This document shows positions 38,069 to 46,334 of a stretch of DNA of 64,000 nucleotides, piece after piece. Source of the DNA: Qipengyuania psychrotolerans. Its GTDB lineage: Bacteria; Pseudomonadota; Alphaproteobacteria; Sphingomonadales; Sphingomonadaceae. The position numbers were made by a program, and so were the translations under genes. The stretch lies in contig NZ_CP081297.1 of NCBI RefSeq assembly GCF_019711355.1, forward strand, positions 2,315,001-2,379,000, given 5' to 3'. Numbering within the stretch: position 1 is the stretch's first letter; every line of letters starts with the position of its first letter. The notes under the pieces are model-generated. The model ran no database searches, had not been told where the DNA came from, and worked only from the letters and a program-made list of their open reading frames with translations.

Positions 38069-39238
38069 ATGCGCGCCACCCCCGATTTCGATTTTCAGCT
38101 CGGCGAAGCCGCGGACATGATCCGCGAAAGCGTCGGGCGGTTTGCGGACGAGCAGATCGAACCCCTTGCAGCGAAGGTCGACCGCGAGGACTGGTTCCCC
38201 AAGGCCGAACTGTGGCCTGCAATGGGCGAACTCGGCCTGCACGGGATTACCGTGAGCGAAGCTGACGGCGGCCTTGGACTGGGCTATCTCGAACACGTGA
38301 TTGCGGTTGAAGAAGTCAGCCGGGCAAGCGCGTCTGTCGGCCTGAGCTACGGCGCGCATTCCAATTTGTGCGTCAACCAGATCGCGCGCTGGGGCAATGA
38401 CCAGCAGAAAGCCAAATACCTCCCGAAACTGATCAGCGGCGAACACGTCGGCAGCCTCGCGATGAGCGAAGCGGGCGCGGGTTCGGACGTCGTGTCGATG
38501 AAGATGAAGGCCGAAAAGGTTGATGGCGGCTACGTGCTCAACGGCACCAAGTTCTGGATCACCAATGCGCCCTATGCCGATACGCTGGTCGTATACGGCA
38601 AGACATCGCCCGAAGCAGGCAGCCGCGGCATCACCACCTTCCTGATCGAGAAGGATTTCGAAGGGTTTTCCATCGGCCAGAAGATCGAGAAAGTCGGTAT
38701 GCGCGGCTCACCCACATCGGAGCTGGTATTCGACGATTGCTTCGTGCCTGACGAAAACGTGATGGGCCCGGAAAACGGCGGCGTCGGCGTTTTGATGAGC
38801 GGGCTTGATTACGAGCGCGTCGTGCTTTCGGGCATTCAGCTCGGCATCATGCAGGCGTGCCTCGACACGGTCATTCCCTACCTTCGCGAACGCACCCAGT
38901 TCGGCAAACCGCTGGGCAGCTTCCAGCTGATGCAGGCGAAGGTGGCCGACATGTATGTCGCGCTGCAATCCGCGCGCGCCTACACCTATGCCGTGGCCAA
39001 GGCCTGCGACAATGAACAGACCACGCGCTTCGATGCAGCTGGCGTGATCCTGCTGTCGAGCGAGAACGCCTTCCGCGTCGCTGCCGAAAGCGTGCAGGCA
39101 CTCGGCGGCGCGGGCTACACGCTCGACTGGCCGGTAGAACGCTACATGCGCGATGCCAAGCTGCTCGACATTGGCGCGGGGACGAACGAGATTCGGCGGA
39201 TGCTGATTGGGCGCGAATTGATCGGAGCGGCTGGCTGA
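38069..39238 (+). CDS. ivd: Isovaleryl-CoA dehydrogenase
   Basis: Leucine degradation: FAD-dependent oxidation of isovaleryl-CoA to 3-methylcrotonyl-CoA. 389 aa from the ATG at 38069 with AGGAGA 5 nt upstream. Acyl-CoA dehydrogenase blocks: AMSEAGAGSDVVSMKMKA, FWITNAPYADTLVVYGKT, and GLDYERVVLSGIQLG, where the Glu sits at the position of catalytic Glu254 of the human enzyme and is diagnostic for this subfamily. The TGA shares one base with the next ATG. First gene of a leucine-catabolic operon; a 158-bp divergent spacer to the HWE kinase holds its promoter. Confidence 0.94.
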   Translation: MRATPDFDFQLGEAADMIRESVGRFADEQIEPLAAKVDREDWFPKAELWPAMGELGLHGITVSEADGGLGLGYLEHVIAVEEVSRASASVGLSYGAHSNLCVNQIARWGNDQQKAKYLPKLISGEHVGSLAMSEAGAGSDVVSMKMKAEKVDGGYVLNGTKFWITNAPYADTLVVYGKTSPEAGSRGITTFLIEKDFEGFSIGQKIEKVGMRGSPTSELVFDDCFVPDENVMGPENGGVGVLMSGLDYERVVLSGIQLGIMQACLDTVIPYLRERTQFGKPLGSFQLMQAKVADMYVALQSARAYTYAVAKACDNEQTTRFDAAGVILLSSENAFRVAAESVQALGGAGYTLDWPVERYMRDAKLLDIGAGTNEIRRMLIGRELIGAAG

Positions 39239-39543
39239 TGGCAGTCTACATGATCTCGCGCATGACGATCCATGATCGCGCGGAGTACGATAAATACGAA
39301 GAACGCTTCATGGATATCTTCGACAAATTTGACGGCAAGCTTCTCAGTGTGGATGAGGAGCCGCAGGTCGTCGCGGGAGAATGGAAAGCCACGCGCTCGG
39401 TGCTGATGGAATTTCCGACCAAATCTCAGCTTTTCGCCTGGCTGACTTCGCCCGAATATCAGGAAATCGGCAAGTACCGCGATGCGGGCAGCACCGCAGA
39501 TGCGATCATCGTCAAAGGGCTTGAGCCGGGAGAGTTCAAATGA
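39238..39543 (+). CDS. DUF1330 small protein in the leucine-degradation operon
   Basis: 101 aa, ferredoxin-like dimeric fold family: [54 protein letters not shown]. The catalytic role of DUF1330 proteins is not established. It is joined on both sides by overlaps (TGATG with ivd, ATGA with the carboxylase gene), so it is certainly co-expressed with leucine catabolism; an ancillary function there is inference. Confidence 0.85.
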   Translation: MAVYMISRMTIHDRAEYDKYEERFMDIFDKFDGKLLSVDEEPQVVAGEWKATRSVLMEFPTKSQLFAWLTSPEYQEIGKYRDAGSTADAIIVKGLEPGEFK

Positions 39544-41150
39544 CCGCACCGGCTTTAACATCTACGCTCGACCGCGAGGCGCCCGATGCAAAAGCGCGTT
39601 TCGAGCATAACAAGTCGCTTGCCGCAGACCTGCGCGCCAGCGTCGCAGCCGCCGCGCTGGGCGGCTCCGAAGGCAGCCGCGAGCGTCATGTCGGGCGGGG
39701 CAAACTTCTCCCGCGCGAACGTGTCGAGCGCCTGCTCGATCCGGGCAGCCCCTTCCTCGAGATCGGCCAGCTCGCCGCCAATGGCATGTATGGCAAGGAC
39801 GAGATCAACGGTGCGGGGATGATCGCAGGCATCGGCCGCGTGTCGGGCCGGCAGGTGATGATCGTGTGCAACGATGCCACTGTGAAGGGCGGCACCTATT
39901 ACCCGATGACGGTGAAGAAGCACCTGCGCGCGCAGGAAATCGCGCAGGAAAATCGCCTGCCGTGCATCTACCTCGTCGACAGCGGTGGCGCGAATTTACC
40001 GCACCAGGCCGAGGTCTTTCCCGACCGCGACCACTTCGGTCGCATCTTCTTCAACCAGGCGAACATGAGTGCGCTGGGCATCCCGCAGATCGCTTGCGTG
40101 ATGGGCAGCTGCACCGCGGGCGGCGCCTATGTGCCCGCGATGTCGGACGAGACAGTAATCGTCCGGGAACAGGGCACGATCTTCCTCGCCGGACCTCCGC
40201 TGGTCAAGGCTGCGACGGGCGAGGAAATTACTGCCGAGGATCTGGGCGGCGGCGATCTCCATGCCAAGAAATCCGGTGTAGTCGATCACCTCGCTGAAAA
40301 CGACGAGCATGCGCTGACCATCGTGCGCGATATCGTCAGCCACCTAGGCGGCAATTACGCCGAAGCCAGATGCGTCGAGGTGCGCGATCCCCGCCCGCCG
40401 AAATTTGATGCCGACGATCTCTATGCACTCATCCCCGATGATGTCCGCGCACCCTATGACGTGAAAGAAGTCATCGCACGGCTGGTCGACGGCAGCGAGT
40501 TTCACGAGTTCAAGCACCACTACGGCAGCACTCTGGTATGCGGCTTTGCGCATATCTGGGGCATGCCGGTGGCGATCCTCGCCAACAACGGCGTGCTGTT
40601 TTCCGAAAGTGCGCAAAAGGGCGCACATTTTATCGAGCTTGCATGCCAGCGCCGCATTCCGCTGCTATTCCTGCAAAACATCTCCGGCTTCATGGTCGGT
40701 GGGAAGTACGAAGCGGAAGGCATCGCCAAGCATGGTGCCAAGCTGGTGACGGCCGTTGCCACCGCCACCGTCCCCAAGGTCACGGTCGTGATCGGCGGCA
40801 GCTTCGGTGCAGGCAATTACGGCATGTGCGGCCGCGCTTACTCTCCGCGCTTCCTGTTCACCTGGCCCAATGCCCGCATCAGCGTGATGGGCGGCGAGCA
40901 GGCTGCATCGGTCCTGGCAACCGTACACCGCGATGCGGACAGTTGGACGCCAGACCAAGAGGAAGAGTTCAAGGCACCGATACGCCAGAAGTACGAGGAC
41001 GAAGGCAACCCCTACTACGCCACCGCCCGCCTGTGGGATGACGGGGTGATCGACCCCGCACAAACCCGCGACGTACTCGGCCTGGCCTTCGCGTCCACGC
41101 TCGAAGCTCCGATCCCAGACAGGCCGCAATTCGGCGTCTTCAGGATGTAG
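39540..41150 (+). CDS. mccB: Methylcrotonyl-CoA carboxylase, beta (carboxyltransferase) subunit
   Basis: Transfers carboxyl from biotin to 3-methylcrotonyl-CoA, giving 3-methylglutaconyl-CoA. 536 aa, typical length. Signature [69 protein letters not shown], and near the end [34 protein letters not shown], which distinguish it from propionyl-CoA carboxylase. The biotin-carrying alpha subunit, hydratase and lyase usually follow but are absent here. Confidence 0.94.
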   Translation: MTAPALTSTLDREAPDAKARFEHNKSLAADLRASVAAAALGGSEGSRERHVGRGKLLPRERVERLLDPGSPFLEIGQLAANGMYGKDEINGAGMIAGIGRVSGRQVMIVCNDATVKGGTYYPMTVKKHLRAQEIAQENRLPCIYLVDSGGANLPHQAEVFPDRDHFGRIFFNQANMSALGIPQIACVMGSCTAGGAYVPAMSDETVIVREQGTIFLAGPPLVKAATGEEITAEDLGGGDLHAKKSGVVDHLAENDEHALTIVRDIVSHLGGNYAEARCVEVRDPRPPKFDADDLYALIPDDVRAPYDVKEVIARLVDGSEFHEFKHHYGSTLVCGFAHIWGMPVAILANNGVLFSESAQKGAHFIELACQRRIPLLFLQNISGFMVGGKYEAEGIAKHGAKLVTAVATATVPKVTVVIGGSFGAGNYGMCGRAYSPRFLFTWPNARISVMGGEQAASVLATVHRDADSWTPDQEEEFKAPIRQKYEDEGNPYYATARLWDDGVIDPAQTRDVLGLAFASTLEAPIPDRPQFGVFRM

Positions 41151-41197
41151 GCTCGCAATTCGCTTAACTTGTGTTAGGCAAACGCGTGGGAGAGAAA

Positions 41198-41824
41198 ATG
41201 TCGCAAGCAACGAGCCGCAAGCGCTCTATCCTGTCGCGCATAGTGCGGCGGATCATCTGGGTGATTTACCGGCTGCAAGGCTGGAAGATCGAGAGCGGTC
41301 TGCCCGACATACCTAAATTCGTCATCGCCGGCGCACCCCATACATCGAACTGGGACTTCGTGTTCTTTACGGGCGCGACGGCAGAAGAAGGTGTCGAGCC
41401 CAGCTTCATGGGCAAGCACACGCTATTCCAGGGCATGATGCGCAACTTCATGTTCGATATGGGCGGCGTGCCGGTGGATCGCACCAAGCGCGCCAACTAC
41501 GTGGAACAGGTGGCAGATGCCTTCGCCGCAGCCGACAAGCTGGCACTGGTTATCGCAGCCGAGGGCACGCGCAGCTCCAATGGAGAATGGCGCAGCGGAT
41601 TCTATCATATTGCGCAGGCAGCAAATGTGCCGATCGTCGTTGCATGGGTTAGCTGGAAGGACCGCAAGCTTGGCTTCAGCGATCCCATTTATCCCACCGG
41701 AAATTATCCCAGGGATCTCATGACTATTGCCGAGTATCTTCTGGAGAAACGACCGGATTACCATCGGTACAAGGTTCTCGAAGCACAAGCTCTGCGCCTA
41801 ATCGAAGAAGGGGAAGCACGATGA
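41198..41824 (+). CDS. Lysophospholipid acyltransferase (PlsC-like)
   Basis: 208 aa from the ATG at 41198 (GGGAGAG 4 nt upstream). HX4D catalytic motif HTSNWD at about residue 41, and AAEGTRSSNGEWRSGFYHIA as motif III. It acylates a lipid acceptor at the membrane; the substrate is unknown. This short clade is widespread in bacteria beside lipid genes. Overlaps the next gene by 4 bp (ATGA). Confidence 0.88.
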   Translation: MSQATSRKRSILSRIVRRIIWVIYRLQGWKIESGLPDIPKFVIAGAPHTSNWDFVFFTGATAEEGVEPSFMGKHTLFQGMMRNFMFDMGGVPVDRTKRANYVEQVADAFAAADKLALVIAAEGTRSSNGEWRSGFYHIAQAANVPIVVAWVSWKDRKLGFSDPIYPTGNYPRDLMTIAEYLLEKRPDYHRYKVLEAQALRLIEEGEAR

Positions 41825-42618
41825 TTGACGCCCTGCTGGCGAATGCTGCCATACTGATCGGAGTGGTTCTCATCCTGTGGGTCATTTCGGTCCAGATTGA
41901 CGATGTCTCATTCATCGACGCGTTCTGGGGCACCGGAATGGCGCTGATGGCATTCACGAGCTGGATGCAGCTGGGACAGCCCGGCGCACTCGCGACGCTG
42001 ATCCTCGCGATGACAGCCGCATGGGGGCTGCGCCTGGGCATCTACCTGTTTCGTCGTTGGCGCGCAGAAGGCGAGGACAAGCGGTACGAGCGGATGCTGC
42101 GCAAGGACCGCGAAAAAGGCCGCTTTGCCTTTGCTGCGCTGACCAAGATCTGGCTTGGCCAAGCGCTCTTGCTGTTCCTTGTCAGTTCGCCTGCGCAGCT
42201 CGGTATTTTGTCCAGCAGCGAACCTGCACCGATCACCGGACTTGCCTGGGCCGGCCTGGCGCTGTTCCTCACCGGGATATTCTTCGAGTGGGTAGGCGAC
42301 TGGCAACTCTCCAAGTTCAAGGCCGATCCGGCCAACAAGGGCGAGGTCATGGACAAGGGGCTATGGCGCTACACCCGGCATCCCAACTATTTCGGCGATG
42401 CTTGCGCCTGGTGGGGTATCTGGCTGGCAGCTGCGAGCGCGGGCTGGGATATCGCGCTGTGGACCGTTGCGGGACCGATCTTCCTGACGTTCACACTGGT
42501 CAAATGGTCGGGCGCAGCACTGCTGGAAAAAGGCATGAAGCATTCGCGTCCAGGGTACGAGGAATACAAGCGCCGCACCTCGGCCTTCATTCCGATGCCG
42601 CCCAAAACTTCCGGCTGA
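41821..42618 (+). CDS. DUF1295 membrane protein (steroid 5-alpha-reductase-like)
   Basis: 265 aa with about six membrane helices. DUF1295 landmarks: VSFIDAFWGTGMALMAF near the N-terminus, GLWRYTRHPNYFGDACAWWGIWL and HSRPGYEEYKRRTSAFIPMPPK at the end. The fold is shared with steroid reductases and isoprenylcysteine methyltransferases; bacterial substrates are unknown. Co-translated with the acyltransferase, so a lipid-modifying role is likely. Confidence 0.87.
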   Translation: MIDALLANAAILIGVVLILWVISVQIDDVSFIDAFWGTGMALMAFTSWMQLGQPGALATLILAMTAAWGLRLGIYLFRRWRAEGEDKRYERMLRKDREKGRFAFAALTKIWLGQALLLFLVSSPAQLGILSSSEPAPITGLAWAGLALFLTGIFFEWVGDWQLSKFKADPANKGEVMDKGLWRYTRHPNYFGDACAWWGIWLAAASAGWDIALWTVAGPIFLTFTLVKWSGAALLEKGMKHSRPGYEEYKRRTSAFIPMPPKTSG

Positions 42619-42620
42619 AA

Positions 42621-42635
42621 ACGCGCATTACGCGT
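42621..42635. promoter_or_regulatory. Palindrome upstream of the TetR gene, possible operator
   Basis: A 15-bp palindrome with 5-bp arms (ACGCG and CGCGT) around a 5-nt centre lies 40 bp before the regulator start and just past the DUF1295 stop. It could be the operator of the TetR protein encoded next, or a weak hairpin. It is short, so chance is not excluded. Confidence 0.3.
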
Positions 42636-42674
42636 ACGATTGCTCTGGAATAGGCGCGCGCTGGCCTCTATCAA

Positions 42675-43334
42675 TTGACGGATGACCTACGCGAGATCGA
42701 TCAGGCTGTGACCAGGCTCGAACCCGAGACCCAGCGCGAACAGCTGGCCACGCTTGCGATGGAGCTTACCGGCCGCCGCGGTGCCGAAATTACGCCTGAA
42801 GCGCTGGCGGCAGAATCCGGCATTTCGCGCGCGAAGGTCGCGGCGATCTTCCCCAGCGAAGCTGACCTGTTCGATGCGGTCACCGAACTCTGGTTCGCTC
42901 CGCATGGCGCGATCATGGAAGAGGTCGTCGACAGCGATCTGCCCGTCAATCGCAAGTTCTATGAATTCTATGCCCGCCGGTTCCGTCACAATCGGGACGA
43001 ATACCGCCGGGATCCGGCCGCCTTTGCCGTCCTGTGCGATTTGGGCGCGCGGCGGTTCGAACAGGTGAGATCCTATGTCGACCTGGCCGACCATTACCTT
43101 TGCGGCCTCATTGCCGAAGCCCAGGCGGAAGGATATTTCGCCGGCCTCGAGATCGACCGCGCACTGACGCTGATCAACCAGATGACGATCGCCTATACGA
43201 TGCCCGATCTCCTGATCATGGTCGACGATCGGCTGGCGGAAGATAAACTTGCCGCCATCATCGACACAATATTCGCCGGCCTTTCTGCCAGCGATGGCGG
43301 GGCCTCCGGCCTGAGCGGCCTGCGCTCCGCGTGA
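42675..43334 (+). CDS. TetR-family transcriptional regulator
   Basis: 219 aa. The N-terminal helix-turn-helix reads AEITPEALAAESGISRAKVAAIFPSEADLFDAVTELW (about 36-72), the TetR pattern; the C-terminal helical domain would bind an unknown ligand. The start is uncertain: TTG at 42675 is used, and a GTG at 42708 would also leave the domain intact. No clear ribosome site. Its TGA overlaps the GTG of the next glycosyltransferase gene, an unusual coupling of a regulator to a cell-surface gene. Confidence 0.82.
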   Translation: MTDDLREIDQAVTRLEPETQREQLATLAMELTGRRGAEITPEALAAESGISRAKVAAIFPSEADLFDAVTELWFAPHGAIMEEVVDSDLPVNRKFYEFYARRFRHNRDEYRRDPAAFAVLCDLGARRFEQVRSYVDLADHYLCGLIAEAQAEGYFAGLEIDRALTLINQMTIAYTMPDLLIMVDDRLAEDKLAAIIDTIFAGLSASDGGASGLSGLRSA

Positions 43335-44560
43335 GCGCTGCCGGACGCAATCGGCGCATTCTTTTCATCGGATTGAACTACGCCCCCGAACCGATCGGCA
43401 TCGGACCCTACAGCGCCGGTCTGCTCGAAGCCTTGGCCGAACGGGGGCACGAGGTCCGGGCCATCGTTGGCCAGCCCTATTATCCGGACTGGAAGATGCA
43501 CGACCTGCTTCGCGGGCGCTGGAACACAGCACACGAAAACGGCGTCACGATTACGCGCTGCCCGCATTACATACCGGCCAATCCTACCGGGCGGCGCCGG
43601 ATGGCGCACCACATGAGCTTCGCCAGCAGCGCCTATCCTGCAGCCCGGCAAGCACGCCGAGAGCTGAAGCCGGACCTGGTGATGACGGTTGCGCCATCGC
43701 TCATTTCGGCGCCGGTCGCTGCCCGGATGGCACGGCGCGCAGGCGTGCCGCTGTGGCTGCATGTGCAGGATTTCGAGGTCGGAGCTGCGCGGGCGATGGG
43801 TCTGCTTGGCGCAGGCCGGGTTGCCGATGCCGCACTGCGCTTCGAACGAAGAGCGCTTGCATCAGCGAACGTGGTCTCGACTATCAGCGAACCGATGCGG
43901 CACCTGCTGGCCGAAAAAGGCGTCGATCCCGCGAACATCTTCGAATTGCGCAATTGGGCCAATCACCCTGCCCCGGCGGGCGACCGTGATTACCGTGGGG
44001 AATGGAACCTCGGTGAAAAGTTCGTCGCGCTCTATTCGGGCAATATCGCGAACAAGCAGGGGCTGGAGATCGTGATCGAGGCTGCACGGCTTCTCTCCCA
44101 CCGCGAAGACATTCGGATCATCATTTGCGGCGAGGGGCCGAACAGGTTGCGGCTCGAAGAGCTGGCGCAGGGTCTGGCAAATGTTCAATTTCACGATCTT
44201 CAGCCAGCCGAGGATGTCGGTGACTTGCTCCAGATGGCGGACCTGCATCTCCTGCCCCAACTTGCCGAGGCCGAAGATCTCGTGCTGCCGTCCAAACTTG
44301 GCAATATGCTCTCATCGGGCCGTCCGGTTCTGGCGACGGCGCATCGCGGGAGTGGGATTGCCAGCGAGGTAGAGGGTGCAGGAGCGATCGTTCCACCAGG
44401 AGACCCCCAAGCGCTTGCCTGGGCGATGGAGCGGTTGGCTGACGACCCTGCTTCACGCGCAAGGCTGGGCGAAGGCGCGCGGCACGCGGCGGTCGAACGC
44501 TGGTCGAAGGGCATGATAATTGACCGGTTTGAAGCCGCGATGCAGGACCTGCTCGGCTAG
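43331..44560 (+). CDS. GT4 glycosyltransferase, WcaI-like
   Basis: 409 aa from a GTG overlapping the TetR stop (GTGA). Starts RRILFIGLNYAPEPIGIGPYSAGLLEALAERGHEVRAI, as in WcaI-type colanic-acid glycosyltransferases; the C-terminal GT-B half has LYSGNIANKQGLEIVIEAA, CGEGPNRLRLEELA and the nucleotide-sugar site GNMLSSGRPVLATAHRGSGIA. Likely acts in exopolysaccharide or capsule synthesis at the inner membrane. Ends at a CTAG that is also the stop of the opposing glycosyltransferase. Confidence 0.9.
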   Translation: MSAAGRNRRILFIGLNYAPEPIGIGPYSAGLLEALAERGHEVRAIVGQPYYPDWKMHDLLRGRWNTAHENGVTITRCPHYIPANPTGRRRMAHHMSFASSAYPAARQARRELKPDLVMTVAPSLISAPVAARMARRAGVPLWLHVQDFEVGAARAMGLLGAGRVADAALRFERRALASANVVSTISEPMRHLLAEKGVDPANIFELRNWANHPAPAGDRDYRGEWNLGEKFVALYSGNIANKQGLEIVIEAARLLSHREDIRIIICGEGPNRLRLEELAQGLANVQFHDLQPAEDVGDLLQMADLHLLPQLAEAEDLVLPSKLGNMLSSGRPVLATAHRGSGIASEVEGAGAIVPPGDPQALAWAMERLADDPASRARLGEGARHAAVERWSKGMIIDRFEAAMQDLLG

Positions 44561-45798
44561 ATACCGATCCCAGCGAGGAAGGCTGCGATGTTCCGGCGGT
44601 AGGCATCGTGGTTATATTCCGCCGCATCGGTAATTGCTGCACGGCGCATCGAAAGAAGCAGGTCGCGGTCGCTTGTGAGCCGCTCCATTGCAGCGCCGAG
44701 CAAGGCGGTATCAGGTTTGTCGATCATCACGCCGCTGGACGGCGATGGCCCCAGACCCGCCTGGGGAGTGCTGATGATCGCCATGCCCGATGCAAGCGCC
44801 TCGAGCAGGACAACTGCAGAGCCTTCGAAATAGCTCGGCAGGACCAGCACATCGTGCGCCTGCATTAAGGCGGGCATTTCAGCGCGCGCCAACGGGCCGC
44901 GGAAATCAACGCGGCTGCGCAAGGTGGAAAGACGGGCTTCAGGAACATGGATGCTGCCCACGCAGGTAAGACTGGCCTCTTCGGGGCTGAAATCCTGGAT
45001 GGCTTCGAGCACGTGCTGGATCCCCTTGCGGGCCGATAGCTGTCCGGCGAACAGAAAGCGCACCGGCTCGCCTTCAGGTCGCGCCTCCGGGGCGGGCGCA
45101 TTCCCGAACAATGCAGGGTCGAACCCGTATGGGAGCAGGTGTAGCTTGTGCTCAATTTGAGGAACGCCGGAGTGCCGCATTACACTGTCGATAACGAACG
45201 GGCTGCCACACACCACGTGGTCGGCTAGCTGGTATTCGGCATCGCTGCGATCGATCAGGCTGGCGGACGCAGGGCGCACTTGCGGGCCAAGCCAATCGCC
45301 ATGGCGGACCGCAATCCGGTCAATCGCCGCATTCCATTCCCGCCAGTCAGCGATTGTCCGGTCGAGGATCTTTGGAACTTTTGCAGCGGCTAAATGGCTG
45401 AAAGCGGTCAGTGACGAATTGTCATAGCCCCACAAGGCAAACGGCCCCTCGGCCGAAGCCATCTTGGCAATCCGCCGGGCGAACCAGTCATTCGCAAATG
45501 CGTCGAACATTGACGCAACGCTGCCGAATCCGGAACGAGCAAGGACCCGCTCCGGCAATTCGTAGCGCGCAAAACTGCGCACCAGCTGAGGATCGAGCAG
45601 CGGACTCGCAAAGCGGTTCAGTTCCCCGACCAACGCTTGGCCCGCAGCTCCTGGCAGCAGCTTTGCCAGCCTGCGCAGCCGCCCGCCGGGCCTGTCGAAC
45701 AGGCCAGTGGCAAGGAAGGCAAGCTGCCCAAGCTGCTGCAAGGCGAGCGCGGTCTGGCGGCTGTGCTGCGTGCCCGGATGGAAAACGGCGACCTTCAT
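44557..45798 (-). CDS. GT4 glycosyltransferase
   Basis: 413 aa from the ATG at 45798; an ATG 39 bp upstream is possible but less family-like. Begins MKVAVFHPGTQHSRQTALALQQ. C-terminal half: FLFAGQLSARKGIQHVLEAI, HDVLVLPSYFEGSAVVLLEALASGMAIISTPQAG with the E-x7-E type motif. The donor is probably a UDP- or GDP-sugar; the acceptor is unknown. It faces the WcaI-like gene tail to tail and is divergent from the phage-like pair. Confidence 0.9.
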   Translation of the reverse strand: MKVAVFHPGTQHSRQTALALQQLGQLAFLATGLFDRPGGRLRRLAKLLPGAAGQALVGELNRFASPLLDPQLVRSFARYELPERVLARSGFGSVASMFDAFANDWFARRIAKMASAEGPFALWGYDNSSLTAFSHLAAAKVPKILDRTIADWREWNAAIDRIAVRHGDWLGPQVRPASASLIDRSDAEYQLADHVVCGSPFVIDSVMRHSGVPQIEHKLHLLPYGFDPALFGNAPAPEARPEGEPVRFLFAGQLSARKGIQHVLEAIQDFSPEEASLTCVGSIHVPEARLSTLRSRVDFRGPLARAEMPALMQAHDVLVLPSYFEGSAVVLLEALASGMAIISTPQAGLGPSPSSGVMIDKPDTALLGAAMERLTSDRDLLLSMRRAAITDAAEYNHDAYRRNIAAFLAGIGI

Positions 45799-45902
45799 TT
45801 CACCCGCTTGCCGCGAAAGCGCGCAGGCAAAAACCATTTTCCTACACTCAATCCCCTGATTAACCGGTTTGGCTCGTCAAATTCCATAGAGGAACCTGAA
45901 AG

Positions 45903-46334
45903 ATGAGCGATCCCGTTCCGTTGCAGACGCCTGGCGGTTTTGCACCCGTCGTGGCGCTTGGCCTTGATGATGGCACGGGAAACCTTGCTGTCGTCACCAC
46001 TGCCGCGCCCCTGCCCGTTCAAACCACCGCCCCCGCAGCGCCGCCCGCGCTGGGAGGTGAGACCCAAGGTGATCTTGTTGCCGGTCCGTTCGAGCCTGTT
46101 CCCTTCACACCGGTATTCTGCACGCTCTCGGGTGATTTTACCGGGAGTGTGAAAGTCATGCGGTCAACCGACGGCGGAGCCACGCTGCACCCGCTCACAG
46201 CAGCCGGTGCCCAGTGGGGCGCTTTTTCCGGACCGGCTTGTGAACCTGTCTGGCAGGAAAGCGAAGTGGGGGCGACGCTGTGGCTCAATTGCGAAGTGAC
46301 CTCGGGCACCCTCACCTACAGGCTCGCCCAATGA
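45903..46334 (+). CDS. Small phage-like structural protein (possible spike anchor)
   Basis: 143 aa, no signal peptide and no membrane segment. Begins MSDPVPLQTPGGFAPVVALG, has a Pro/Ala-rich middle (about 36-50) and a C-terminal beta-rich domain of phage baseplate/decoration flavour: GDFTGSVKVMRSTDGGATLHPL, LWLNCEVTSGTLTYRLAQ. AGAGGA lies 9 nt before the ATG. Its TGA overlaps the beta-helix gene (ATGA), so the two products are made together. I do not recognise the family with certainty; an adaptor holding the beta-helix spike is inference. Confidence 0.6.
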   Translation: MSDPVPLQTPGGFAPVVALGLDDGTGNLAVVTTAAPLPVQTTAPAAPPALGGETQGDLVAGPFEPVPFTPVFCTLSGDFTGSVKVMRSTDGGATLHPLTAAGAQWGAFSGPACEPVWQESEVGATLWLNCEVTSGTLTYRLAQ

